Below are positions 17,190 to 26,290 of a stretch of DNA of 64,000 nucleotides, in pieces. The position numbers and the translations under genes are program-made. Origin of the DNA: a bacterium (GTDB lineage: Bacteria > Desulfobacterota > DSWW01); assembly GCA_028277985.1 (NCBI GenBank), contig JANQFG010000118.1, forward strand, positions 62,001 to 126,000. Reading direction: 5' to 3'. A model generated the notes under the pieces. That model did not search any database. It had not been told where the DNA came from and was given only the letters and a program-made list of their open reading frames with translations. The first letter of the stretch is position 1; each line of letters opens with the position of its first letter.

Positions 17190-18248
17190 ATGTCACCATT
17201 GAGCCGGCCCCGTGGAAATCGGTGGCTGTCCGAAATTCTGCACTTCAACCCTGAGAGCATCGAGATTATGGCCGCACGCAAGGCAGCGTCGAGCGGAAAG
17301 CACCAAACCGACCCCTCGAAAGAGGATCTCGAGGGGCTGTTCGATCCCCTCCGCACCCCCACATGGGATCTTCTGGAACGGGCCCGTCACATTCGTCGAC
17401 AGGAATACGGCAACCGGGTTCATCTCTGCAATATCCTGAACGCCAAATCGGGCGCGTGCACCGAGAACTGTGCCTTCTGCAGCCAGAGCGTCCATCATCG
17501 GTCGGAAGTCTCTGTATACCCCCTCGTTACGATCAAGGAAGCCCTCCGAGCGGCAGAAGAGGCCGAATCCTTTGGTGCACGGTGCTTCAGCCTTGTGACG
17601 AGCGGCAGGTCGCTGAAAGGCAAGCGGGAGAGACAGCGGCTGCTGAAGATCATCGAGACCCTGCGTTCCCGGACCCGCCTGGAGGTAGCCTGTTCCATCG
17701 GGCTCGAAACGGATGCGTATCTTCGAGACCTTCGTTCCGCCGGACTCAACACGTTCCACCACAACCTGGAAACCGCGTCGAGCCACTACGACATGATTTG
17801 CACCACCCATGGCTACGAGGAACGCATTCGAACCTGTCGGGCGGCAAAAGACGCCGGGTTCACCCTTTGCTCTGGCGGCATCTTCGGAATGGGCGAATCC
17901 CCGGCACAGAGGGCCGAGCTCGCCCTGTCCCTCCGGCAACTCGGGGTAGACCGGATCCCCGTGAACTTCCTGAACCCCATTCCCGGTACCGCCATGGAAG
18001 GCCGCCGCAGGCTCACACCCCTGGAGGCCCTGCACATTGTCGCTGCCCTCCGTGTCGCGCTGCCGAAGCAGGAGATCCTCGTGTGCGGCGGCAGAGAAGT
18101 CACCCTGCGCAGCCTTCAACCGCTTCTGTTCAACGCAGGAGCGAACGGAATCATGACCGGAAAATACCTGACCACCTCGGGGCAAGGGGTCGAAGCGGAT
18201 CAGCGAATGCTCGATGACCTGGAGATGGATTTCAGGCCCGACAAGTGA
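17190..18248 (+). CDS. bioB: Biotin synthase
   Basis: BioB is a radical-SAM enzyme that inserts sulfur into dethiobiotin, the last step of biotin synthesis. The radical-SAM cysteine motif CTENCAFC follows LNAKSGA, as in all BioB proteins. Also typical are SIGLETDAYLRDLRSAGLN, the YNHNLE-equivalent FHHNLETASSHYD, GGIFGMGES, and FLNPIPGTAMEG. The late GREVTLR and GANGIMTGKYLTT segments complete the family. ATG 17190 gives 352 residues; ATG 17268 would give 326, closer to the usual N-terminus, and both have weak ribosome sites. It is first in the operon bioB-bioF-bioA-bioD and under the BirA site. Confidence in function is high; the start is uncertain. Confidence 0.96.
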   Translation: MSPLSRPRGNRWLSEILHFNPESIEIMAARKAASSGKHQTDPSKEDLEGLFDPLRTPTWDLLERARHIRRQEYGNRVHLCNILNAKSGACTENCAFCSQSVHHRSEVSVYPLVTIKEALRAAEEAESFGARCFSLVTSGRSLKGKRERQRLLKIIETLRSRTRLEVACSIGLETDAYLRDLRSAGLNTFHHNLETASSHYDMICTTHGYEERIRTCRAAKDAGFTLCSGGIFGMGESPAQRAELALSLRQLGVDRIPVNFLNPIPGTAMEGRRRLTPLEALHIVAALRVALPKQEILVCGGREVTLRSLQPLLFNAGANGIMTGKYLTTSGQGVEADQRMLDDLEMDFRPDK

Positions 18249-18256
18249 GGGAAACG

Positions 18257-19492
18257 ATGCGTACCGATAACGAAAAGCCGTTGAACAACACCGGCGAGGG
18301 GCCGTATCTCCTCATCGAGGACCGCTTGAAAAAGCTCAGGAGCGAAGATCGCTACCGGTTTCTCCGTCGGGTGGACACCGCACAGGAGGCCCGCATCACC
18401 CTCGACGGAGCATCGGTGCTGCTCTTCTGCTCGAACAACTACCTCGGGCTGGCCAACCACCCGGAGCTTCAGGCTGCGGCCTGCGAAGCCGTGAACCGAT
18501 TCGGTTGCGGGTCCGGCGCGTCGAGGTTGATATCGGGGAATATGAGCCTGCACGAGCAACTGGAGGAAGAACTCGCTCGTTTCAAGCAGTACCCTTCCTG
18601 CATCCTCTTCGGCAGCGGCTATGCGGCCAACGTGGGGATCCTCTCCTCGCTCATGGAGACAGGGGATGTCATCTTCAGCGATTCTCTGAATCACGCGAGC
18701 ATCATTGACGGCTGCCGCCTGAGTCGCGCCGATGTGAAGATCTACCGTCATGGGGACACGGACCATCTCGCGTCCCTGATGGAGGAGGCAACAGGGTACA
18801 GGAAGAGACTGATCGTGACCGACACCCTGTTCAGCATGGACGGCGATCTGGCGCCCCTACCGGATCTCGTCAGGGTGGCCCGCCGATACGACAGCATGCT
18901 CATGCTCGACGAGGCGCACGCCGTTGGCGTCATGGGTGACAACGGACGGGGTGCGGCCGAGTATTTCGGCCTCGATGACGCTGCCGACATCTCGGTCGGA
19001 ACCCTGGGAAAGGCCCTCGGAAGCTTCGGCGCCTTTGCCGTGTGCCGGCCGGAGATCCGCGAGTACCTTGTCAATCATGCTCGCAGCCTCATCTATTCGA
19101 CGAGCCTGCCGCCACCTGTTCTGGCTGCAGCTCTCAAGGCATTGGAGATCCTGCAAGCGGAGCCGGAAAGAAGAGCCCGGTTGGCGGAGAACTCCGATCG
19201 ACTGGCAAGAGGCATCCGGGCGCTCGGGTTTTCCGTTCCCGAACCGGTCACGCCCATTCAGTCAGTGGTCATGGGCGAAGAGGCAAAGGCGATGAGCCTG
19301 TGCGAACAATTGCTCCTGCGCGGGGTGTACGCACAGGGAATCCGACCACCCACCGTACCACCGGAAACATCCCGTATTCGATTCTCCCTCATGGCGACAC
19401 ACACGGACAAGGACATCCGCGATGCTTTGGATGCCCTGTCCTCCTCCCTTGCCGCGCTGAGCTCACCGAGCCTGCTTCGCGCCGGAGAGTAG
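18257..19492 (+). CDS. bioF: 8-amino-7-oxononanoate synthase
   Basis: BioF condenses pimeloyl-ACP (or -CoA) with alanine in a PLP-dependent reaction. The 411-residue protein has the alpha-oxoamine synthase marks: FCSNNYLGLANHPE, GCGSGASRLISGN, LMLDEAHAVGVMG and the PLP lysine in SVGTLGKALGSFGA. ATG 18257 is chosen because AGGG lies 5 bases upstream; a GTG at 18245 overlapping the bioB stop is less likely. The gap to bioB is 8 bases and to bioA 14 bases, so it is in the middle of a tight operon. Length is slightly above the usual 380-400. Confidence 0.95.
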   Translation: MRTDNEKPLNNTGEGPYLLIEDRLKKLRSEDRYRFLRRVDTAQEARITLDGASVLLFCSNNYLGLANHPELQAAACEAVNRFGCGSGASRLISGNMSLHEQLEEELARFKQYPSCILFGSGYAANVGILSSLMETGDVIFSDSLNHASIIDGCRLSRADVKIYRHGDTDHLASLMEEATGYRKRLIVTDTLFSMDGDLAPLPDLVRVARRYDSMLMLDEAHAVGVMGDNGRGAAEYFGLDDAADISVGTLGKALGSFGAFAVCRPEIREYLVNHARSLIYSTSLPPPVLAAALKALEILQAEPERRARLAENSDRLARGIRALGFSVPEPVTPIQSVVMGEEAKAMSLCEQLLLRGVYAQGIRPPTVPPETSRIRFSLMATHTDKDIRDALDALSSSLAALSSPSLLRAGE

Positions 19493-19506
19493 AAAGAGGA
19501 ACACCC

Positions 19507-20907
19507 ATGGCAAAGCCGAGAAACGATGGACTGCCGCTGCCGGCAGACGAGATTCAAGCTCTGGTCGCAGCGGATCACAAACACGTATGGCATCCCTTCA
19601 CCCAGATGCAGGAGTGGTGCGAACAGCCCTGCATGATCGTGGCCGCTGGCGACGGCGCTTACGTGATCGACGTGCAAGGAAACCGTTACCTCGATGCGAT
19701 CAGCTCCCTCTGGGTGAACGTACACGGTCACAGGCGCAGAGAAATCGACGAAGCGGTACGCGACCAGCTGGACCGCATTGCCCACTCCACCCTTCTCGGT
19801 ACTGCCAGTGTACCTACGATCCAGCTCGCAGAGAAGATCATCCATCTTGCTCCAGAGGGGCTCACCCGGGTCTTCTACTCGGATAACGGATCCACCGCCG
19901 TCGAGGTGGCCCTGAAGATCGCTTTCCAGTATTGGCAGCAACACGAGGATGCGAAGAAGCGGGAGAAGAAACGGCTGGTCTCCTTCCACAATGCATATCA
20001 CGGCGACACCCTTGGAGCGGTGAGCGTTGGAGGCATCGATCTGTTCCACGGAAAATACGGCCCACTGCTCTTTCCGGTCAGCAAGGTCCACTATCCGGAC
20101 TGCTACCGATGTCACCTGGGGCTCACATCCCCTGAATGCGGGATAGCCTGTCTCGAAGAGCTTGAGAAGCTCATGGAGAAGGAGGCGGACACGCTGGCGG
20201 CGCTGGTCATCGAGCCGCTGGTCCAGGGCGCAGCCGGCATGATCATGGCCCCTGCCGGCCACTTGAAGGCCGTCGAGACCCTCTGCAGGAAGCACGACGT
20301 TCTGCTGATCGCCGACGAGGTGGCCGTCGGATGGGGGCGGACGGGCACGCTCTTCGGGGTGGACCAGGAAGATGTTCGACCGGACCTGCTGGCCATGGCA
20401 AAGGGCCTCACGGGCGGATACCTTCCCCTGGCAGCAACCCTCACCACCGAGAGAATCTACGAGGCCTTCCTGGGCCCATACGAAGAGGAGAAGACCTTCT
20501 TCCACGGGCACAGCTACACGGGCAATCCGCTGGCCGCTGCGGCCGCGCTCGCATCCGTGGAGATCTTTGAAAAAGAGAACACCATCGAGGCGCTGCAACC
20601 GAAGATCGAGCACCTGACCGCGGGCCTCGAGCGGTTGTGGGATCTCGAGCATGTGGGTGACATCCGGCAGCGAGGCTTCATGGTCGGCGTCGAGCTCGTC
20701 GAAGACGCAAAGAGCAAACGATCCTATCCATCGAGCGAACGGATCGGAATGAAAGTAGCCATGGAGGCGCGCCGTCATGGGGTGCTCCTCCGCCCCCTGG
20801 GGGACGTGATGATTTTCATGCCCCCGTTTGTCATTACGCTTGCGGAAATCGATAAGCTCCTCGATGTCACGTATACGTGTATCGAGGAAATCACGCAGGG
20901 TACTTGA
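19507..20907 (+). CDS. bioA: Adenosylmethionine-8-amino-7-oxononanoate aminotransferase
   Basis: BioA transaminates 8-amino-7-oxononanoate to 7,8-diaminononanoate, usually with SAM as amino donor. The 466-residue class III aminotransferase starts with DHKHVWHPFTQMQEW, the signature BioA N-terminus. It has the glycine-rich YSDNGSTAVEVALK, the PLP aspartate in LLIADEVAVGWGRTG and the PLP lysine in LLAMAKGLTGGYLPLAATL. The frame is open far upstream, but ATG 19507 has AGAGGA 8 bases before it and lies just after the bioF stop. The downstream gap contains a cluster of palindromic repeats before bioD. Confidence 0.95.
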   Translation: MAKPRNDGLPLPADEIQALVAADHKHVWHPFTQMQEWCEQPCMIVAAGDGAYVIDVQGNRYLDAISSLWVNVHGHRRREIDEAVRDQLDRIAHSTLLGTASVPTIQLAEKIIHLAPEGLTRVFYSDNGSTAVEVALKIAFQYWQQHEDAKKREKKRLVSFHNAYHGDTLGAVSVGGIDLFHGKYGPLLFPVSKVHYPDCYRCHLGLTSPECGIACLEELEKLMEKEADTLAALVIEPLVQGAAGMIMAPAGHLKAVETLCRKHDVLLIADEVAVGWGRTGTLFGVDQEDVRPDLLAMAKGLTGGYLPLAATLTTERIYEAFLGPYEEEKTFFHGHSYTGNPLAAAAALASVEIFEKENTIEALQPKIEHLTAGLERLWDLEHVGDIRQRGFMVGVELVEDAKSKRSYPSSERIGMKVAMEARRHGVLLRPLGDVMIFMPPFVITLAEIDKLLDVTYTCIEEITQGT

Positions 20908-20942
20908 ACGCCATGTTTGTCCTGCCGAATGATGCTGCGTTC

Positions 20943-21041
20943 GATGGGGCCGGTGTCCGATTTTCGTTTCCTTGGGCTCCGTCTCCCCCCCGTGTCTACA
21001 AAGTCGCTCCAAGCAAACGAAAATCGGACACCGGCCCCATC
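20943..21041. repeat. Palindromic element A: 27-bp perfect inverted repeat
   Basis: The arms 20943-20969 and 21015-21041 are perfect 27-base complements, with further partial pairing inward, around a loop of about 45 bases that contains GTGTCTACAAAGTCGC. It lies 36 bases after the bioA stop. The right half is related to element B at 21176-21270, which makes this a dispersed palindrome family (REP- or MITE-like) rather than an ordinary terminator, although it could also attenuate transcription between bioA and bioD. Confidence 0.75.
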
Positions 21042-21088
21042 AAGCGCTTGCCTTTCGACCCGACAACACAACCATGATTTGACACGAG

Positions 21089-21481
21089 CTGCGTGATTCT
21101 TTATCGGCAGAGGGCTCGTGACGATCGAGGTCAAGGCCAAGAGGAGAAAAGAGGACGAGTGTTTGGGGGGAGGCCGTGTCTACTCACCCGTATAATGCGG
21201 GAAGCCGGCTGCGGCAAGCATTATGCGGGTAAAGTCGCCTCAAGCAAACCGAATTTGAACACTTGTCCCCACCAAATGAGCTAGCAGAGTCCCGCAGAGC
21301 ATTCCAGTCGTTCGTAAGAACTGCGTGATCGTTCGGTGGAAAGGAATCGGTGAGCATCGAAGGCAAGCTCAAGGGGAAAAGATGTCATTGTTTGGGGTCA
21401 GGTCACCGTCCTTCACAACATCTGCGTGAGACGATGTTTCGCATGAGGGTGTGACGATCGAGGTCAAGGCCAAGAGGAGAA
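21089..21481 (+). repeat. Three direct repeats of a leader-like unit before bioD
   Basis: An exact 31-base repeat (starting GTGACGATCGAGG and ending AAGAGGAGAA) occurs at 21118-21148 and 21451-21481. A diverged third copy is at 21350-21380. Each copy is preceded about 30 bases upstream by CTGCGTGA. The last copy supplies the AAGAGGAG ribosome site of bioD, so the array may be repeated duplication of the bioD leader. Confidence 0.65.
21176..21270. repeat. Palindromic element B with nested 13-bp hairpin
   Basis: Element B shares GTGTCTAC (21176-21183) and the AAAGTCGC...CAAGCAAAC...ACAC...CCCC half (21231-21270) with element A. In A these two parts adjoin; in B a 47-base segment is inserted between them. 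That segment holds its own inverted repeat, ACCCGTATAATGC (21186-21198) with GCATTATGCGGGT (21218-21230), one mismatch. This looks like one small palindromic element inserted into another. Confidence 0.6.
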
Positions 21482-21490
21482 CAGAAGACC

Positions 21491-22246
21491 ATGCCTGCCG
21501 GGAATAGAGGACTTTTCATTACCGGGACGGATACGGGGGTAGGGAAAACGTTTGTTGCAGCGGGTCTGGCTCGTTGCCTGAAGAACCGGGGAATCGCCAC
21601 AGGCGTTCTGAAGCCTGCGGAGACGGGCTGCGTGCTGCGCAAAGGAAGACGAATCCCGAGCGACGGGACTTTCCTCAAGTACATGGCCGGCGCAGCGGAG
21701 CCGATCGAGGAGATGGTTCCGTACAGGCTGGCAGCGCCTCTGGCCCCTCAGGTGGCTGCCGAGAGAGAAGGAATCCGCATCCAGACCCGGAGGTTGGAGA
21801 GCGCCTTCCGGAAGGTCTCCTCCGGATACGCGTTCACCCTCGTCGAAGGCGCCGGCGGCATTCTGGTCCCGGTAACGCGAAAGACTACCATGGTGGACCT
21901 GATGAAGCGGTTCAAACTCCCGGTCCTCCTGGTAAGCCGCATCGGGCTCGGCACCCTGAATCACACTCTTCTCACTCTCTACTACCTAACCCAACACCGG
22001 GTTCCGGTGGTCGGCATTGTTTTCAACGATCCGGACGGGTGCCGGGATCTTTCCGCACGATCCAACCCGGCGACCCTCGAGCAATGGACTTCTGTTCCGA
22101 TTCTTGGCAACATCCCTTTTCGCAAGGGGATCCGGATGACAAGGCAGTTCGGCGACGACATCGCGCGTAGGTTGGAGCGCCACGTGGATGTAGACGGCAT
22201 CTGTCAAAGGTGTGGACTCGAAACACCTGCGAGAAGAGGCCCCTGA
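21491..22246 (+). CDS. bioD: Dethiobiotin synthetase
   Basis: BioD closes the ureido ring of dethiobiotin from 7,8-diaminononanoate, CO2 and ATP. The 251-residue protein opens with the variant Walker A TGTDTGVGKTFVAAGL and has VLKPAETGC, EGAGGILVPVT and the LLVSRIGLGTLNHTLLT segment, all family hallmarks. The start follows the third direct repeat, whose AGGAG serves as ribosome site about 11 bases upstream. The C-terminal 25 residues after GIRM are an unremarkable tail. It belongs to the bio operon although 583 bases of repeats separate it from bioA. Confidence 0.94.
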   Translation: MPAGNRGLFITGTDTGVGKTFVAAGLARCLKNRGIATGVLKPAETGCVLRKGRRIPSDGTFLKYMAGAAEPIEEMVPYRLAAPLAPQVAAEREGIRIQTRRLESAFRKVSSGYAFTLVEGAGGILVPVTRKTTMVDLMKRFKLPVLLVSRIGLGTLNHTLLTLYYLTQHRVPVVGIVFNDPDGCRDLSARSNPATLEQWTSVPILGNIPFRKGIRMTRQFGDDIARRLERHVDVDGICQRCGLETPARRGP

Positions 22247-22278
22247 CACCTTTTTGAGCTCTCACGAGGAGAACGACC

Positions 22279-23094
22279 ATGCAAACCTTTGAAAACAAGA
22301 TCAGCATCGTGACGGGCGCCGCTTCCGGTATAGGGCGCGAGCTTGCCGAACAGCTGGCTCGCCGCAAGTCGCATGTCGTCTTGACCGATATAGACGAAGC
22401 TTCCCTCACCGAGATAACGGACAGGATCAGGAAACAGGGCCAGAGTGCCGAGTCGGTTGTTCTGGATGTCAGGGATCCGGATGAAGTCAAGAAAGTGATC
22501 GATTCGACGGTGTCGAAACATGGCCGCATCGATTATCTTTTCAACAACGCGGGGATCGGCGTGGGTGGTGAGGCCCGTGACTTCTCGTATGATGACTGGC
22601 GCAATGTAATCGATATCAACCTATACGGCGTGGTGAACGGCGTCTTCGCGGCTTACCCCATCATGGTTGAGCAGGGATTCGGACACATCGTGAATACGGC
22701 CTCCATATACGGGCTGGTCCCTGCCGTGGGCGAGATCTCCTACGTGACGAGCAAGTACGGGGTGGTGGGGCTCTCTAATTCCCTTCGAACGGAAGCCGCA
22801 GCCTTCGGCGTGAAGGTGAGCGTGGCGTGCCCCGGATTCATCGACACGCCGCTTCTTCAGATTGCGAAGATACACAAATACGAACGCGAGAAGTTTCTCG
22901 AGCTGGTACCCGACCCTATCCCCGTGGACAAATGCGTGGGAGTGATTTTGAAGGGAGTGCAACAGAACAAGGCAACGATCCTCGTGACGCCCTTTGCCGG
23001 ATTCATCTGGAGGCTGCACAGGCTGAATCCGGCACTCGTGAGGTGGCTCTTCGGGAGGACACTGAAGAAACTACGGGACACCCTTGGCGATTGA
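22279..23094 (+). CDS. Short-chain dehydrogenase/reductase
   Basis: A 271-residue classical SDR with the cofactor motif TGAASGIG near residue 12, NNAGIG near 90 and the catalytic pair in YVTSK, with serine in NTASIYG. The aspartate after the second strand (LTDIDE) suggests NAD preference. The C-terminal FAGFIWRLHRLNPALVRWLFG region is hydrophobic and may associate with the membrane. It lies 32 bases after bioD and is probably the last gene of that transcript, though a role in biotin synthesis is not evident. The ribosome site is GAGGAG. Confidence 0.88.
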   Translation: MQTFENKISIVTGAASGIGRELAEQLARRKSHVVLTDIDEASLTEITDRIRKQGQSAESVVLDVRDPDEVKKVIDSTVSKHGRIDYLFNNAGIGVGGEARDFSYDDWRNVIDINLYGVVNGVFAAYPIMVEQGFGHIVNTASIYGLVPAVGEISYVTSKYGVVGLSNSLRTEAAAFGVKVSVACPGFIDTPLLQIAKIHKYEREKFLELVPDPIPVDKCVGVILKGVQQNKATILVTPFAGFIWRLHRLNPALVRWLFGRTLKKLRDTLGD

Positions 23095-23115
23095 ACATGC
23101 ACGCTTGGCTGGGGG

Positions 23116-24180
23116 CTATGGCGTTGCATCCACCTCGGGAACCGACTTCTCTTCAACGCGGATCTCGTAGTTCCCGCGAACCTCGTCGAGTCGCGCCCGC
23201 AGCTTTTCCTCCCCACGCGAGGCCACCAACTCCTGACGCGCACGTCCCCGAATGGCTACGAACTCGGGCAACTGTTCGCCCACCCTCTTTTGGACCCAAA
23301 CCAGGTGAAGTCCATAAGCCGACTCCAGAGGTCCCGACCAGATGCCGGGCTTCAGCTCCATCACAGCTTCAGCAAAACCGGGTCCGAAGATCTTCGTAAG
23401 CTGACGCGGCGTCTGAGGTGGAAAGGCATGCCCTCTCATGAACACATCCCCCTGCTCCGCTGCGATTTCCGGGGAAATGGGGTCCGAACGAAGACGCGCC
23501 AGGAGTTGCGCTGCATCACGGTCAAGACTCTCGCCGCGACGGTCTGCGCTCAGGTAGATATGGGACAAAGCAATCCGTTCCGGAACCATGAACCTGCGAG
23601 GCTCCTGTTCAACGTAAGCCCGAACCTCATCTTCTGTGGGCTCCTCGGGCACGTCACCCCTCTGATAGATGCTTTGCATCATGCCTATGAGGTGGCTTCG
23701 AATGGCGGGATCATTGCGGTCCAGCCCACGGGCCCTCGCCTCGGCGAGCCGTGTCTCTTCGTCCGCATTTGGCTTCAGACCCACGAGGCCGGCGATCTGG
23801 AGGAGCCGGTTTCTGACCACCGGGCTGTTGCGGTCGAGTTCGATCCGGAGCGCTTCGCGATAAAGGAGCTCTTCGTCGATCATCCGATCGACGAGAGTGC
23901 GTTCCTCCGCCGGGGTCGGTATTGCCTTGTAGCGTTGTATCCACTCGGACCGTGCGCCGTCGATCTGAGAAGAGGATATCTCGATGATTTCCCTGTCCCC
24001 TGCCCCACTGTGCGACGCGATCCATCTGACCGCACAGAAAAGGAGCAGCCCCACGAGCAGGAAATGCAGAAGCGGGGAAGCCAGCAGCCTTCGCCCGCTA
24101 TCATACGAATCGCTTGGAGCCCGGGCGTTCCCCGAAACATCTTCCAAGGGATCGTCAGAGCCGATCTCGCGCCTCGTCAT
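23116..24180 (-). CDS. Membrane-anchored PpiC-type peptidyl-prolyl isomerase
   Basis: This 354-residue protein has an N-terminal cytoplasmic stretch, one transmembrane helix near residues 35-52 (LLHFLLVGLLLFCAVRW), then a periplasmic chaperone region. A SurA/PpiD-like N-domain (IDEELLYREALR) is followed by a parvulin domain around residues 195-310. The parvulin segment contains RIALSHIYLS, GDVFMRGHAFPPQTP, and the PGIWSGPLESAYGLHLVWV end. It should assist folding of exported proteins. It is 24 bases downstream of the DUF3604 gene, and such pairing suggests that the DUF3604 protein is its client. Confidence 0.87.
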   Translation of the reverse strand: MTRREIGSDDPLEDVSGNARAPSDSYDSGRRLLASPLLHFLLVGLLLFCAVRWIASHSGAGDREIIEISSSQIDGARSEWIQRYKAIPTPAEERTLVDRMIDEELLYREALRIELDRNSPVVRNRLLQIAGLVGLKPNADEETRLAEARARGLDRNDPAIRSHLIGMMQSIYQRGDVPEEPTEDEVRAYVEQEPRRFMVPERIALSHIYLSADRRGESLDRDAAQLLARLRSDPISPEIAAEQGDVFMRGHAFPPQTPRQLTKIFGPGFAEAVMELKPGIWSGPLESAYGLHLVWVQKRVGEQLPEFVAIRGRARQELVASRGEEKLRARLDEVRGNYEIRVEEKSVPEVDATP

Positions 24181-24204
24181 CCTCCGTACTCTTCCTCGGC
24201 TCTG

Positions 24205-26190
24205 TTACGGCGTGTACCAGATAGGCGAGGTCCACGCGCGCTCCTGTATCACCGGCTTGATCGCCGGGTTGCAGCAAGTCTCGCCTCCGGCGGTGGCCGT
24301 GGGACATTCCGGTTCGCCTTCATCATCGTAATGGAAGGGGTTAATCCCGATGTTGTCTATACATGAGAATGTAGTGTACCTGCACGAAGGGTTCTCGAAA
24401 ACCCGCGCGTAGTAAAAGGCCGGCTGGGTCGGATCGAAAGCCGGGTCCGTCCACACCGAGCAGAGCTCGTTGAACCCGTCGCCCGAAGGCTCACAGGTCG
24501 TTTCGTTCACCCATGCCCCGTTGGCCGGGTCTCCCGCCACTTCATAGACCGCCTCGTGCGTGTCGCCCATGGAATCGACCCAACCTTTCACGATCTGAAT
24601 GCGCTGCAGATCCACGCCGGGGTAGGGCACGGACCCGGCGTCCTTCAGGGCAGAGACGATGAAGACGGGACTCGTAGCGCCAACCGGAGGCGATGGAAGA
24701 TCGGCACCCATGGGAACCCCCTGTGCATATCCGGTCTCGTCCCGGTTTGTTTCACCGCACAGACCCGAATCGAACGACCAGCCCCCGAAGAGGCGAACCA
24801 CAGGGCGCGTACCGCTCGTGGCGTACACTTCCTTGCGGCGCATGGCATCGAACAGGGAGTCACGCGTATTCTCTTCGGCCCAAATCACCGTGAGACCACC
24901 CGGATTCCAGGTAGAGACGACCGGCGCCAACTGAAGCGCCAAGGGCCCGCCTGGCGGCACAGCTCCTGCGAATCCCGGGTCTTGCGGCCAGTCTTTCTCT
25001 ATCGTGTTTCCAGGATTTGAGTTGTGTGCGTCCGTGCCACCCACGAGGCCCAGCTTGAAGGGATTCACCCCCAAGTCCTGCTCGATGGCCAGCCCGTCCT
25101 TGAGTACATTCCGCACGAAGCTCCGTTCCGGAAGTGGCGTCGGGTCTGACGGGCTGTTCAAGATATCGAGGTATTTCATTACGGTCAGCTCGAACCCACA
25201 ATCCTCATCCGTCGTGCCCGTGCCTGTACGGCATTCAGAATTTCCCTTGATCTGATGGATCTCGACCAAGGGCTCGAAGAATGCCCTATCTTCGGCTTCC
25301 GCCACCGTGGCGGGGTCTTCGAACAGGGCCCCCATACTCAGGTTCGGGTTATGGGGTATGGTCAGCACATCGCAATCCCCGCCGGCTTCGAGACACTCGG
25401 TGCGCAGCGAGGCATGAAGCTCTGAAACGGCCGTTTCGCGGGTGGTCGCGTCGGAATAGGAGAACGCGGTCAACGGAACGTCTTCGTTGCGAAAGATCAC
25501 GTTGCGATGATAATTGAGATTCTCCGGTGCCTTGGTAAATTCGTAAGCCACAAAGGAAGTAAATTCACATGCGCTGGTCCGGTCGTAGGCCTCCTCCGCA
25601 GCCGCCTGAATGTCCGCCCACAGGGCGATCTCGTAGCTCTCGCAGACCAAAGCATCGTTCCCCATAATGACTTCACACAAGGAATGGGGCGGATCCGTAT
25701 GCCCCCCGTTGTCATTCCAGAAGTTGTTGGTATCAATGGAATTCAACGGCAGGGGCGGACCACATGGGCCCACGTTGTCTCCGCGAAGGTTCACGCAAGC
25801 CTCGGAATCGTAACCGGGTGCCCCGGGCGTCTGGCAAATGTTCGTGGCATCGAAGTACTCGGAATGATCGGTTACCGCCACGAAGTCCAGCGGTCGATCG
25901 ATCTGGGTCGAGCGAGTCTGGAGCCCCTCCATATCCGGCAGCGTGATGGGGGTACCCTTGGCGAAGGCGTAGGCTTCACGAGGACTGTTTCTGACGTAGA
26001 AGACGAAAGCGTCCGAGGAGTAGCTCGTGTGCACGTGCAGATCACCGAAGAAGGGCTGTCGCAACGCCTCGTAGCTGTCACAGGTCTGGGCATGGGAGAC
26101 GTGGAAAGACCCCACCACCAACAGAATGGACAGGCAGATAAGAAGAATGGTGCGTCCTTGTCGGGTGGTCCTCACTTTCGTGGCAGACAT
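24205..26190 (-). CDS. Secreted DUF3604 protein
   Basis: The 661-residue protein has a Sec signal peptide (about 1-35, ending SHAQ) and a PHP-like metal-binding start FFGDLHVHTSYSSDAFVF. Further metal-ligand-like motifs are DFVAVTDHSEYFD and GLVGGTDAHNSNPG. This is the DUF3604 pattern; related PHP domains are metal-dependent hydrolases, but DUF3604 has no assigned reaction that I can state. Many cysteines occur in the mature part, consistent with disulfides in the periplasm. The ribosome site AAAGGAGG is strong. It is co-transcribed with the PpiC isomerase. Confidence 0.9.
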   Translation of the reverse strand: MSATKVRTTRQGRTILLICLSILLVVGSFHVSHAQTCDSYEALRQPFFGDLHVHTSYSSDAFVFYVRNSPREAYAFAKGTPITLPDMEGLQTRSTQIDRPLDFVAVTDHSEYFDATNICQTPGAPGYDSEACVNLRGDNVGPCGPPLPLNSIDTNNFWNDNGGHTDPPHSLCEVIMGNDALVCESYEIALWADIQAAAEEAYDRTSACEFTSFVAYEFTKAPENLNYHRNVIFRNEDVPLTAFSYSDATTRETAVSELHASLRTECLEAGGDCDVLTIPHNPNLSMGALFEDPATVAEAEDRAFFEPLVEIHQIKGNSECRTGTGTTDEDCGFELTVMKYLDILNSPSDPTPLPERSFVRNVLKDGLAIEQDLGVNPFKLGLVGGTDAHNSNPGNTIEKDWPQDPGFAGAVPPGGPLALQLAPVVSTWNPGGLTVIWAEENTRDSLFDAMRRKEVYATSGTRPVVRLFGGWSFDSGLCGETNRDETGYAQGVPMGADLPSPPVGATSPVFIVSALKDAGSVPYPGVDLQRIQIVKGWVDSMGDTHEAVYEVAGDPANGAWVNETTCEPSGDGFNELCSVWTDPAFDPTQPAFYYARVFENPSCRYTTFSCIDNIGINPFHYDDEGEPECPTATAGGETCCNPAIKPVIQERAWTSPIWYTP

Positions 26191-26290
26191 GGCATTCCTC
26201 CTTTTGCATCAGACATGGTGAGCTTATGTAGCCGATTATTGCATATATCGCAAAAACGTTATTATATCTAGATCAACAATTACAGGTTTC

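Noticed and set aside
19042..19506. An upstream extension of bioA overlapping bioF.
   Set aside because: The extra 155 residues are out of frame bioF sequence without family similarity; ATG 19507 has a good ribosome site and the correct BioA N-terminus.
21186..21230. An integron attC-like site in the nested hairpin of element B.
   Set aside because: It lacks the GTTRRRY/RYYYAAC core sites and no integrase or cassette array is present.
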